From NCBI GenBank assembly GCA_036346225.1, contig JARFIW010001458.1, forward strand, positions 1,488,001 to 1,552,000: 64,000 nucleotides of DNA, in the 5' to 3' direction. Source of the stretch: Platerodrilus igneus (Eukaryota; Arthropoda; Insecta; Coleoptera; Lycidae). The position numbers were made by a program, and so were the translations under genes. This document shows positions 12,484-23,689 of this stretch, in pieces. Position 1 is the first letter of the stretch. Every line of letters begins with the position of its first letter. The notes under the pieces were generated by a model. That model was not told the origin of the DNA and made no database searches. It saw only the letters and a list, made by a program, of their open reading frames with translations.

Positions 12484-13520
12484 ATGGAGGAAGAAGCAGG
12501 AAGTAGTAGGGATCAGTCTAAGACAGAGGAGAAACAGGAAATGAGTTAATGATGAGAATGTTAGAGGAAATGCAATTAGCTAGGAAAGAATCGAATAGAG
12601 CGAGGGAGGAGTCCAACCGAAAATTAGAACAGCTAAGCGATGAATCGAATAGAGCGAGGGAAGAGTCCAACCGAAAATTAGAACAGCTAAGCGATGAATC
12701 GAATAGAGCGAGGGAGGAGTCCAACCGAAGATTAGAGCAGATAAGCGGGAAAATTGAGCAATCTACTAAAGAATTTACAGAATTTAAAAATAGTCTTACC
12801 GTGAAAATGGGGGAAGTAGAAATGAGAAAAACATTACAGGTCTTCGACAGGAAATGGGACATTTAAGGTCCGAAGTACGCATTTTTTGTGAAGAAGAGAT
12901 AAATATAAAAATGACTGAAGTAACGGACTTATGTAGGGATCAGTTAGGCAGGGTAGAACGCGAAGTTGGTAGTATTAAATACAACATGTCAAGTTTAACG
13001 GGGGATGGTCCCAGATTTTATACAGTGTGGCTAAACAACTTAATCCACCATTGACGGACAGACAAGTAATCAAATACTTACCACGACATTTTGAACTCGA
13101 AATCAGACAACACGTGGCCTTACAAAACATTACAGAACGTGAGACATTTTTGGAATATTTACAGAGTAATGACGATGTATGTGTAGTGCGGACATGAGAG
13201 GTACGTGAACGAAACATTAACACGGTTAGGTTTGACAACAGGACACAGAATTTTCCGAGACGGCCTGACTACAATATAAATTTTCGACCGAATTGGGAAC
13301 GACGAGGACGGGAATACAAAAGCAATAGTGCGACTAGGGGACCGACGCCAAGACCTAGTTACACGAGACAGAACAGTTTACCGGAAGTAAACAGGACAGT
13401 GACAAGCACGCCGAATAGAGACAGGGACACGGATATTAATACGAGGAGGACGTACGTACAGGTTGTAGAAGGACAACCAGGACCAAGCACAGAAAACAGG
13501 ACGAGACAGGATTTTTAGAA
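12484..13520 (+). pseudogene. gag of element C, broken
   Basis: Gag forms the particle in which reverse transcription occurs. An ATG at 12484 opens a 21-codon acidic frame that stops at 12547; the next frame starts immediately at 12549 and runs to 12866. This second frame is a highly charged coiled coil built on three 18-residue repeats (54 bp each, 12588-12749), each starting ESNRAREESNR. A shifted frame continues the capsid-like part to about 13054. The region 13200-13520 encodes an R/N/P-rich basic tail like a nucleocapsid without an obvious CCHC knuckle. At least three shifts or stops separate these pieces. The identification rests mainly on position and on the coiled coil. Confidence 0.7.
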
Positions 13521-13571
13521 CGCTACAGACCACTGGATTTCTGTGTAAATGTGTATGAACATCCACGTGAA

Positions 13572-15200
13572 TTTTTTTAAATTGAGGAGGAAATAGAGCC
13601 AGAAACTGTAGAAAAATTATGTTTGCCAATTATTAAGATTGGAATTTTTGAGAATAAGGTAGAAGTATTATTTGATACAGGGGCTGAGGCGAGTTTAATA
13701 TCGGAGGAATTCGTCATCAAAATTAGGGATAAGGTTTGTGATAGAATTATTCCTATAAAGCGTAGCCATTTAGTAGCTCCAAATAAAAAGAAGTTTGCTG
13801 TAGTAAATAGTGTTGTGGTGCTTAGGATAAATATAGGAGGTTTAAGCTGTGAACAGGAGTTTGTAATTGTACCTGGACTGAAGTTTCAGAGCATTTTAGG
13901 TGTTGACTGTATGATGCAGTTAGGGGTTTTGATAGATATGGAAAGGAAGGTAGTAAGGATTAAGGATAGGGTAGTGCCATGGAAGGGCAGTTATGAAGTC
14001 ATAGAGGATGACACTGGGTTGAGTGATAATGTAGTAGAGGTAGAGGATGATGGAGTTAAACAGATCAACACAATAAGATGTCCAGAGGATAGGATAGTAG
14101 AAGTTCAAGCTTTATTACAAAAACATGCAGAATTAGGGGGGGGGGTAGAAGCAAGCACAGCGCTAGGCTATGAGCACGTGTTGGAAGTGGATAATTTAGA
14201 ACCGTTCAACGCCAAGGTTTATCCTATTCCAGCAGCATATCGGAAGCAGGTGAAGGCAGAATTAAATAAAATGTTGGAAGATGGCATAATAGAGGTCTCA
14301 AACACTCATTTCATAAATCCGTTGGTGGTGGTTAAGAAAAAGGATGATAGTATTCCTTTATGTTTAGATGCACGAAAAATTAATCAACGGACCAAACCAC
14401 AATTCCATTGTCCACCATCTATGGACACACTTTTGACGAGGTTAAGTGGCAAGTTTGTTTTTAGTAAATTAGATTTAAGGAATTCATTCTGGCTGATTCC
14501 ATTACACAAGGATTCTAGAAGGTACACAGGATTTTCCGTAGAGGGAAAAATCTATAATTTTAAGGTAGTATCGTTTGGTTTGTCATCGTCAAGTGCAGCA
14601 TTAATTAAGGCAATACAAGCAATTTTAGGAGCATATGAGCAGTTCTGCATACACTATGTAGATGATATATTAATTTTTAGTGAAACTGAGGAACAACATT
14701 ACTCTCAATTAGAACGAATATTATTAGAGCTTAAATTAGCAGGGTTAAGGCTGAATATAGAAAAATGTGAATTTTTTTCAAAAACTGTTAAATTTCTGGG
14801 ATATGTGGTGAACACTCAAGGTATGTGTATCGCTAAAGAAAGATCGTCCGAACTTTTGACATATCCGAGACCTAATAAAATTAGGAAATTAAGAGCTTTT
14901 TTGGGGGTTCTTAACTTTTATAAGAAGTTTGTACCGGGATTTGCTGAAAAAGCGAGTCCATTGTTTAAACTTCTGAAGAAGGGAGTAAGATGTAGTTGGA
15001 CGGAGAGTCAAGAGGCAGCATATTTAACACTGTTGGAACAATTTCATGACCAACTAATTTTGAGGCATCCCAGATTTGATGTAGGTTTTGTACTTAGGAC
15101 GGATGCATCGGATAGTGTTTTAGCAGCAGAGTTGTACCAAGTACAAGAGGGGGAAGAGGTGCCCATATCTTTTGTTTCACGCACATTGAAGCCGCATTAA
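13572..15200 (+). pseudogene. pol of element C: protease, RT and start of RNase H
   Basis: The frame is open from about 13572 and no ATG marks its start, as expected if it is made as a Gag-Pol fusion by frameshifting. It begins with an aspartic protease (FDTGAEASLI, about 13671-13700). The reverse transcriptase follows, from VYPIPAAYRKQV near 14220 to about 14900, with the catalytic YVDD at 14655-14666 and KLDLRNSFW upstream. It then enters RNase H (DASDS, about 15100) and stops at 15198. RNase H homology (TDHSALCALMN) goes on beyond the stop to about 15440 with a further shift. The protease and RT residues look intact, so damage here is mostly the premature end. A run of ten G at 14138-14147 is in frame. 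Confidence 0.92.
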
Positions 15201-15480
15201 GTAAATTACACAATTAGTGAAAAGGAGATGGCTGCAGTGGTGTTTGGTGTTACAAAGTTAAAATTTTTTTTGATCGGAAGATATTTTGTAATCGAAACGG
15301 ATCATTCGGCGTTGTGTGCGTTGATGAATACAAGATTTTCTAATAATCGAGTATATCGATGGGGGTTGTTACTACAGGAGTTTTGACTTTGAGATTAAAT
15401 ATATTAAGGGAGAAAACAATTTTATAGCAGACGCGTTTAGTAGAAACCGAGACAAGGGTAACAAAAGACCGTGTGACATC
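15200..15480 (+). pseudogene. RNase H remainder of element C
   Basis: After the stop at 15198 the same frame continues with ISEKEMAAVVFGV and TDHSALCALMN, the connection typical of Ty3/gypsy RNase H. A frameshift near 15370 follows, then an ADAFSR-like end near 15430. The segment removes template RNA in a working element. Confidence 0.75.
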
Positions 15481-15849
15481 ATGATTGCTATGAACAGTCT
15501 ACTACAAAGCGATTCAGTATATGGAGAAGAGGAGATCTTGAGGAACCAGAGGCAGAGTGAGGAGCTGCAGACTATTAGAACGAAGTTAGAAAACGAACCG
15601 GGATTCAAAAACTTCCATATGACAAATGGATTTTTGTTTAAAAAGGTTCAAGGCTTGGAAGTATATGTAGTGGATAGGGTACAAGCAAAATTAATTATCA
15701 AAGATCTGCATTTAAGATATGGTCACATAGGGATCCGAAAGACTTGGTTAATTTTAAGGGAAACGTTTTTTTCAACTAAAGACTTAGGGTTGGTAAAGTC
15801 AGTCATCAACACTTGTCACTTATGTACTTTAGGAAAGTACAAAAATTAG
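15481..15849 (+). pseudogene. Integrase zinc-binding domain of element C
   Basis: The frame contains HLRYGHIGIRKTW (about 15712-15750) and CHLCTLGK (about 15823). Together these form the H-H-C-C zinc site at the start of retroelement integrase. It ends at a stop at 15847; the core domain resumes in another frame at 15863. Confidence 0.85.
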
Positions 15850-15862
15850 TACGACGCAAGAT

Positions 15863-16132
15863 GTGGTACAAAGTATGCACGTACAAAATCCCCTGGACTT
15901 AGTTGCTATTGATTATTTGAGTAATCTAGTCCGAAGTACAAAGGGACACAAACATGTGCTGATTGTAACTGATGTGTTTTCGAAATTTACAAAATTATAT
16001 CCCACTCGGGATTGTAACACAGTCGGAACAAACAAAAAATTGGAACAATTTTGTAGGGAAGTAGGAACTTTTAAACGAGTATTAGCAGACAATGCTACAT
16101 ATTTTAATAATCAACGGTTTAGGGATTATTGA
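15863..16132 (+). pseudogene. Integrase catalytic core, first part, element C
   Basis: The frame starts with PLDLVAIDYLS, carrying the first catalytic Asp, then HVLIVTDVFSKF. The second Asp is in VLADNATYF (about 16081-16107). A stop at 16130 breaks the core. The DDE core joins the element DNA to the target. Confidence 0.85.
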
Positions 16133-16150
16133 GAGTAGCAAAACATCAAA

Positions 16151-16708
16151 GTGGTGTTTTGCAGCATAAGGCATCCTCAAGCTAATCCAGCTGAGCGATA
16201 TATACAAGAGACGGTTAAATTCTTGCGTTTGGCTTCACATAGGAATCATCGTTTATGGGAGTATAATTTGTCCAAGGTTGAATCTTTTATCAATGAAACT
16301 CCTAGTACCGTGACAGAAACCAGTCCCATTATGCTTATCAAGCAACAGTATCCCGAAAGACCATGGCAAATTGTACCTAGGGACGATGAATTTCAACAAC
16401 TTTTGGTAAATGTGAGGGAGAGGTTAAGGAAGAGAGCTGAAAAATATACAAGGAAGATGAACGCGAGAATAAGAAAGAGGGTAAAATTTAAAGTGGGAAA
16501 CCAGGTAATAGTGAAAAGCTTGAGAGTAGAGAAAAGAGACAAAATGACATGTGCTAAACTACACTTGCCCTATGAGGGACCTTTTGAGATAGATGAAGTA
16601 GTAGGGGAGTGCACGTATTTGTTAAGGGAAGTAGGGACGGGAAATGAGAGGGGACGGTTTCACGTCAACCTACTATTCCCTTATACAGGAGAATCAGCAC
16701 CACAATAG
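16151..16708 (+). pseudogene. Integrase core end and C-terminal domain, element C
   Basis: The frame resumes with RHPQANPAERYIQ, where the Glu is the third catalytic residue. It continues through a helical, Lys/Arg-rich segment to a chromodomain-like end (PYEGPFEIDEV and FHVNLLFPY). It is 185 codons long with a normal stop at 16706. No env-like frame follows; 16709-17104 is noncoding with repeated 'gatataggta' phrases. Confidence 0.9.
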
Positions 16709-17104
16709 AAATAGGTGTATATAGAAGAGTAGAAGTAAGTGTTTATAGAAAATAAAGCTAGGTATAGGATAGATATGGGAGATAATTAGATATAGGTATA
16801 TAGGATTAGGTAGGTGTAAGTGAGTATAGTGAAGATTGGTTAAAATTTAGGAATAGGATAGGTATATAGGATGTATATAGGATTAGATGGATAAGTTGGA
16901 TGAAGTTAGGGATAATTTCAAGTTATAAAATTACGTGAGAGTTAGAAATAGGATAAGTGTAAATATTTTTAGGATTGGATATAAGTTAGGTAAGTTAGAA
17001 AGATAAGTGTATAGTGGGATAGACAATTTTTGTTTGTAAATTTTTTTTGCAGTCTAGATGTTTCATATTTGAATTCAAATAAATGAGATTATTTGTATTC
17101 AAAT

Positions 17105-17114
17105 AGGGGAAAAA
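17105..17114 (+). other. Polypurine tract of element C
   Basis: aggggaaaaa sits immediately before the 3' LTR start (tactct). This is the expected primer for plus-strand synthesis. Confidence 0.75.
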
Positions 17115-19175
17115 TACTCTAATTTAGACCAGGGTAGAAAATTAATTAACGACATCAAATAATTTTAATCACCGGGTATAAGGACGCTTTGGGTAATAAT
17201 ACGCTTCATTTAAAGTTATATTGGATAAATTCGTTATTTACTTCTAAACATAGGGTTTATATTGTTTAGATAATGTTAAACACCGTGTATATTAAAGCAG
17301 TGGAAAATAGTACGCTTAATTAAAGGCCTACTGTGTAGATTTAAATCATTCAATTAGAATGTAGGGTTTGTATATAATCATAATCAACGTGTAGAAGGAA
17401 GTAATGTAGAATTTCATTAAATAATACGCATTATTAAAACCATGGAGCATAAAAATTTATTCGTTTCGTTAAAAATAAGGGGTTTATATTATTCACTGCA
17501 CGCTTTCTATAAAAAGAAGCCGAGTTAAAATGTTCAACTTGTATTTAATTTAATCTTTCCAAGTACTAAAGCTATCGAGAAATTATAACGACGTGGGGAA
17601 GTCACGTAAAAGCCTTCAGCGTATTAGAACTCAGAACACCTGCAAAAATAACGATGTATATGATAGTCGATAAGCTTTAAGCTATATGAGTGCAAGTAAG
17701 AAAGCAAGTTTGTGGTATAAAGACAGGCGAGAGGGAATGCATTGGTAGATAAATGAGGGGAAATATGTAAAACAAGAGCACAGGTTGTAGATAGAACGAA
17801 CAGACTAGATTGGCGATTAAGGTTGAAATAAGGTGCAAATATGAGAGGTGGAAGCATAACAATTTCTATATAAAATTAATTAGTTGTTCGCGGACGTGTT
17901 GCAGGGCGTGTGGAAATTTCTCAGATTTCAACTTGGACGAGTGCAAATTTCAGAAGAATCATTGTGCCGAGCCATCAGAAGGGAAAAATAGAATGCGAAT
18001 TTCTGAGAATCGTCCGTCGCGGGACAAATTCGACTCGCAAGCGAGCCATTATATAAACCCGTGCTGATAGGAGTTTAGCTCTTTTTATTTTTGATTTTAT
18101 TTGATACCTCAAGCAGAATACATGGTGATTGCGTGCTACGATAAAAGTTATTATGCATTAGTGCACTTAGAGAAGCTAGATAAAGGTAATAAAGTCTAGT
18201 TATATTTGCGGGTATTACTGTACCAATTATCCAAATTAGTAACGATAAATAAATAAATAGAAGTATGCAGTTTTGGTATAGCGCGAAAGTATTATGAATT
18301 TCATTGCTATTTTTCGGGAGTGTTAGTAATCAAGTGTTATTCGTAAACGTAATTGGATCCACAAAATAAGATTTAGATATACATAGATGAGTTCCTGAGA
18401 AGCCCTGAAACCTTTTAGACGAATGGTGGTGTAGAAAAATTTTAAAGGCGGCCAGAAATCCGAGGACGTAAACATAACCCAGCTGAAATGGTGGGATTAG
18501 CAAGCACGATGTACATTGGAGCCATGAGTGCATTAACCTTCAGGTAACTTATGCATTGTTGTTCGATCTTTGGTGTGTTTTTGTGTGTGTTGAATATCTT
18601 TATAATTTGTTTGATAAAGATGGACAGTAGTAAATTTGTATAAACAACAAATTTTGAATTTTAAGGTAAAATTTTCTTGTATATGTAGAAAGGAGTATTT
18701 ATCCAGTTTATGTTTTTGATTATGATGAAAATTTGGGTCTGTCTCTGAGCTCAATTAGACTAACCTGTTAAATTAACGTAAAGGGGTGGGAGATGCTCCC
18801 TTTTATTCAGACTCAAGTCTGCAAATATTGTTTACTTAATTAGTATGCATCCTACAAGAACTCTAATTCTGGATGCAAATTAAAATGATGACAAATTTGA
18901 ACTTGAAGTTTTATGATGCTGAAATTTATGCTGAAATTTAATTTTGAAATTTTAATGTATTGTGAATATTAATGTAAATAGAGTTAACGTTGATGTTTGT
19001 GGTAGGAATGTGTTTGTTTTTTTATGAATGAGGATGAAAGTTTTAACTAGGTGAGCAGCCGAGGCGGAAGGAAAGAGTCAAGAGGCGATTATCAGAAGAG
19101 ATTCAACGGACAAGAGAATCACAGCAATTCTTGGCACAGAACGTGGGCAATTCGAAAACGGGAAGAGAATCACAG

Positions 19176-19178
<3 letters not shown>
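17115..19178 (+). repeat. 3' LTR of element C
   Basis: This 2064-bp copy of the 5' LTR begins tactctaatttagacc and ends cacagcaa. It is followed at once by (TA)n. Confidence 0.93.
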
Positions 19179-19213
<35 letters not shown>

Positions 19214-19314
19214 AATCCTGCTGTAGCCGTTCTTTTAGTGGTTTTCAATTACTAGTTCGATTTGAAATGGTAATTCAACTTTAAATACAAAGTTGGGTTT
19301 TCATTTCATCTTAA

Positions 19315-19382
<68 letters not shown>
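19178..19382. repeat. (TA)n tracts right of element C
   Basis: TA repeats fill 19178-19211 and 19319-19382. The second is interrupted by 'gttata' near 19346. The 107 bp between them hold no gene. Confidence 0.95.
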
Positions 19383-19385
<3 letters not shown>

Positions 19386-20718
19386 ATAACAGGTTTATTG
19401 GTACAATCTTTAATCAAACTCTTTGGTTTTTCGCCAAGTTTTCGATTTATTTTTTAAATCTTCATCTGGGTCTTGTGTAAGAGAAGTTATGAACATCAAC
19501 TATAAATAATAAATTACAAATATTTACAAAACATGAGTACTAAGTAGTTTAAAAATAAATAAATATACATGTAGCAAATTTAGGGTTTAGCTGACACATT
19601 TGTAAAACACACGAATATAAAGCAACACTATAATTACCCTACATTTAAAATATTTAGACAAACATTTAAAGTCAATCAATAAAAGTAAAACAAGTGTATG
19701 CTAGAAACATTTATCACAGAATATTTATCACGTATCAGTTTCAACATGAACCGGCGCACTTGTATAAGTGGAACAACAGATGAAACGCAGGAAATCCAAT
19801 CGAATGAGGATGGATAAGTACTAGTTACTTGGCACTACTTCATTAGATCCGACACGCTCCTTAAACAATTAATGAAAAAAAAAACAAAAGAAAAACTATA
19901 ATGATTAATATATACCTAGTCACTCGCGCTGATCAAGTCGAATTATTGTTACTATTGTAGAAGGTTCTGAAATTTAACAAATACGAATATATCGAGTTTA
20001 AATTATTCGTATCAGATTTGAAATTAAGGACATCTTTAGATGTATTAATTTGGAGAAGTAACTATTTTAGACAAAGAAGTCAGGTACAAAGGCATACTTT
20101 TTCTAAAAATGGCTCACATTGATACATCCAAAGATGTCCTTATTCAGTACGGCTATTTGTTTATTAAAAAAAAATATTCCTCTTATACTGAATGCCATGC
20201 ATATTCAAAGTATACACCTTTCTTTAGACTTCCTAATATTTATAACATTTCTGTTACACAAAATTGCGTCAGACGCTATAAAAAACAATAAGGCATACAA
20301 TAAGAGGCGTGCAATTGCGAAAATATTTAAATAACTTACCTGTCAACGGTTCATCTAAACTACCGGTACTAGACGGATTTGAAAAGAAATTGCGTTTGCA
20401 ATAACACTATATTAGCTGATGAAAAATTTTTTTTAAATGCACTTACCTAATGTTGAACTGATATTTTAACTTAACGTATGCTTTTATACGAATCCTGATT
20501 ATAAACAATAGCCCAGAACCTACTTACCAAGTTGTAGAAACAGCAGTATTGACAAGTGATTTCTTACAAGTAATAATAAACGTCTTTCCCTGTATCGCGA
20601 TGGCTGCAGATACTTATTCTACATAGATTAAAATAGATATTATAATTTTTTGTAAATAAATTAATTTATTTGTAAATATTTATAATTTTTGTGATACGGT
20701 GTTATGCTTACCCGTGAC

Positions 20719-20721
<3 letters not shown>
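19383..20721. other. Gene-poor DNA with small inverted repeat
   Basis: No gene is recognised. Two copies of 'aaggacatctttrgatgtat' face each other at about 20025-20046 and 20123-20146, giving a 22-bp stem with a ~75-nt loop. The phrase at 19420-19475 ('tttttcgccaagttttcgattta') may be a fragment of another element family. Confidence 0.45.

Positions 20722-20770
<49 letters not shown>
20722..20770. repeat. (TA)n microsatellite
   Basis: About 49 bp of uninterrupted TA repeats. Confidence 0.95.
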
Positions 20771-20772
<2 letters not shown>

Positions 20773-21500
20773 CTACGATTTCGCCCTTCGCCGGATGTAT
20801 AATGACCAATTGCCTGCTGATCGCCACACCTCTGTGCCTTTAAAATAATTTAAATTTAACACAATTAATTTTAACGCCCCGACTAGCTCAGTGATACCGC
20901 GCCCAGAGTGAAGGACGATATGATTACAAAGAATATTTACCCACTCCCGTCTAATTCTTCATATACCTGAACAAAGCAAGCGAAATTTACCAAAATTCGT
21001 ATAATAAGCGAAGAAAATATACAATTTACTATTTACAGAATTTTTAAATCAGAATAAATATTCTTATTTTGTTTTTGCTCATTAAGAAAATCATAACCCT
21101 TTTTACATCTTTTTATATCAATTAAAGCCAGCAAAATGGATTGTATTTTACCATGAATATTTTGTTGAACGTTCAAAGAGCTATTCCCCTTCTTAAAAAC
21201 GAACTTTTGCGTATCAACAAAAATTTTGTTGACCTTTTACACAAATAACTAGATTATATGCATGTTCTTAGTTCATCAAATAAATAATCAATGTAACGTA
21301 TTATGAATAAAAAAATGATTCTGACCTGCGGTAGCTTCTCACTAAAGCTTATGGACCCAAATCGGTTATTACGAGTAATTAACCCTCCGCTTGACGTGCT
21401 ATCCAATACTTTCAAATTGTTTATCAGCAACTTGGAGTTGTTTTTGAAGTACTAACCCTATACTTCGAATCGATTTATTTTTGTACAGAGATATCTAAAT
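20771..21500. other. Gene-poor AT-rich DNA
   Basis: No coding region is seen. A box-A-like tRNA phrase (tagctcagtgatac) occurs at 20884, but no tRNA can be folded around it; see the rejected list. Confidence 0.5.
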
Positions 21501-21504
21501 CCTT

Positions 21505-22655
21505 AGATGATTTTCTAGATGATTTCTTAGACACTTAGACACTCAGATGCTTAGATACTTAGATACTTAGATACTTAGATACTTAGATACTTAGATACTT
21601 AGATACTTAGATACTTAGATACTTAGATACTTAGATACTTAGATACTTAGATACTTAGATACTTAGATACTTAGATACTTAGATCTTAGATACTTGGATA
21701 CTTAGATCTTAGATCTTAGATGCTTAGATACTTAGGATACTTAGATCTTAGATACTTAGGATACTTGGATCTGATTTGATTGACTTAGATACTTAGATAC
21801 TTGAGATACTTAGATACTTGGATACTTAGATACTTAGATACTTAGATCTTAGATACTTATGATACTTAGATACTTAGATTGATACTTAGGATACTTAGAT
21901 CTTAGATACTAGATACTTAGGATACTTAGATACTTAGATACTTAGATCTTGGATACTTAGGATACTTGGATACTTAGATACTTAGATACTGGATTGGATA
22001 CTTAGATACTTGATTTAGATACTTAGATCTTGGACTGATACTTGAGATCTTGGATACTTAGATACTGATATGGATACTTGGATACTTGATACTTAGATAC
22101 TTAGATACTTGGATGCTTGAGATACTTAGATCTTGGATACTTAGATCTTAGGATCTTGATACTTAGATACTTGGATACTTAGATACTTGGATACTTAGAT
22201 ACTTGGATTGATACTTGATGTGGATACTTGATCTGATACTTAGATACTTGGATTGGATCTTGGATGTGATACTTGGATACTTGGATACTTAGATACTTAG
22301 ATACTTGGATGACTTAGATACTTGGATGCTTAGATACTTGATGATACTTAGATGCTTGGATACTTAGATACTTGATTGATACTTAGATACTTGGATACTT
22401 AGATACTTAGATACTTGGATACTTAGATGACTTAGATACTTAGATACTTGATACTTGATTAGACTTAGATGACTTGATACTTAGAGATACTTGATGATAC
22501 TTAGATACTTGATACTTAGATACTTAGATACTTAGATACTTAGATTAGATACTTAGATACTTAGATACTTAGATACTTAGATACTTAGATACTTAGATAC
22601 TTAGATACTTAGATTCTTAGTTACTTAGATATTTAGATACTTAGATACTTAGAGC
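21505..22655. repeat. Octanucleotide satellite, unit acttagat
   Basis: About 1.15 kb is built from the 8-bp unit acttagat. Units are exact at both margins (about 21549-21683 and about 22545-22610). In the interior (21690-22540) they are scrambled by frequent one- to four-base losses and A-to-G changes such as ggatactt. The flanks decay into single variants (gatgatttt on the left, gttacttagatattt on the right). Confidence 0.95.
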
Positions 22656-23680
22656 CCTAAATATATTATAAAGATTTTGTTTACATTAACTAAACCTAGA
22701 TTTACGTTTTATAATAACGACAAAGTTTAATACACCCTATTTTTAATACGCAATTTTACTATGTACTTCACTTTAAAATTATTAATTCATATCATATTTC
22801 AGTTTTTACTACTTTCACTTAGACCAAATCTATATTTGCGTAATAATTTCATTTCAACTAATATAATTCATGCGTAGAATGCGGAATGTTTCTTTTCATG
22901 TCTTTAGGTTCGTTTTATAGACAAATTTGTTTTCTCATTTCGTTGTTAGATCGTGAACAAGGCGTTTCACTTTTATAGCTATCAGCAACCTATTGGTATT
23001 TGTATCATGAAATTTATCATCAAGTGGCATTTTGTACCATTCGACTTGCACGTAGGCCTAATTTTTAGTCTCCGTATTTTGTTTATTTATGTTGGGTTTT
23101 ATAAAAATATGTCAATTTCTACATTCCTCATGTCACGTACGCTTTTTCCTCAATATCTATTCCTCATTGGGTTATTAAATATGTTTGTTTTTCAAGAATC
23201 TGTTTATTGCAGACCAGTACAAATTATATGCGTTTTATTGACTTGTATTTCTTACGCAAATATATCTAGGTTGAATGAAGTTTTATTTTACGTTTATTAT
23301 GAACAGGCATTGATTATTTTCTTACGCAAATGCGTCTTGAAAAAAATTTTGCTTTACAGGTATCTCACTTTACATGTACCAAATTTATATTTACTTTGCT
23401 TAGGAATGTTTTAAACGTTTTTAAAATTGATTGCATTGAATTCGTAATTATTTATCTCGATGAATGTGGTTAAGTTATTACTGAATGTGCTTCCTATAAT
23501 TAAGTGTAGCTTATTATTGACTTTATACAGTGTAATTTGTATTTGCTTTTTTCATAATGAACGAATTATTTACGTTTTATGATTTAAATGGTTAATTTTC
23601 TTGATTTTTAAAACGTTTACACGAAGTATTCCTCCACTGTGATATTATATACCCTTAAATAACCCTATTATCATAGCTTT
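22656..23680. other. AT-rich DNA with one hydrophobic frame
   Basis: The region contains a 153-codon frame at 22953-23414, listed separately. Nothing else is recognised. Confidence 0.4.
22953..23414 (+). CDS. Hypothetical hydrophobic ORF, doubtful
   Basis: The 153-codon frame is rich in Phe, Leu, Ile, Tyr and Cys, with several stretches that could span a membrane (for example around residues 36-55 and 65-80). Such composition is what T-rich noncoding DNA gives when read in frame, so the hydrophobicity is weak evidence. It starts at a GTG (22953), not an ATG, and has no recognised family motif or neighbour. It is the longest frame in this gap and is kept only for that reason. Confidence 0.15.
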   Translation: MNKAFHFYSYQQPIGICIMKFIIKWHFVPFDLHVGLIFSLRILFIYVGFYKNMSISTFLMSRTLFPQYLFLIGLLNMFVFQESVYCRPVQIICVLLTCISYANISRLNEVLFYVYYEQALIIFLRKCVLKKILLYRYLTLHVPNLYLLCLGMF

Positions 23681-23689
23681 GGGGCGTTA

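Larger units (their letters stand above)
10184..19178 (+). mobile_element. Element C: Ty3/gypsy LTR retrotransposon with 2-kb LTRs
   Basis: A 9.0-kb element has 5' LTR 10184-12245, a primer-binding site just after it, gag, protease-RT-RNase H, integrase, a polypurine tract at 17105-17114 and 3' LTR 17115-19178. The order protease, RT, RNase H, integrase is that of Ty3/gypsy (Metaviridae-type) elements. The very long LTRs and coiled-coil gag recall the Osvaldo/Ulysses group, but I base that on general likeness only. LTRs differ by roughly 2% by eye. Stops and frameshifts in gag, RNase H and integrase mean it is probably not autonomous. Confidence 0.93.

Noticed and set aside
20880..20950. tRNA-like box A (tagctcagtgatac)
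   Set aside because: No box B (ggttcgaatcc type) follows at the right distance and no cloverleaf can be drawn; at most an old SINE head.
21505..22655. CRISPR-like repeat array
   Set aside because: Direct 8-bp repeats without spacers in a eukaryotic context; a simple satellite.
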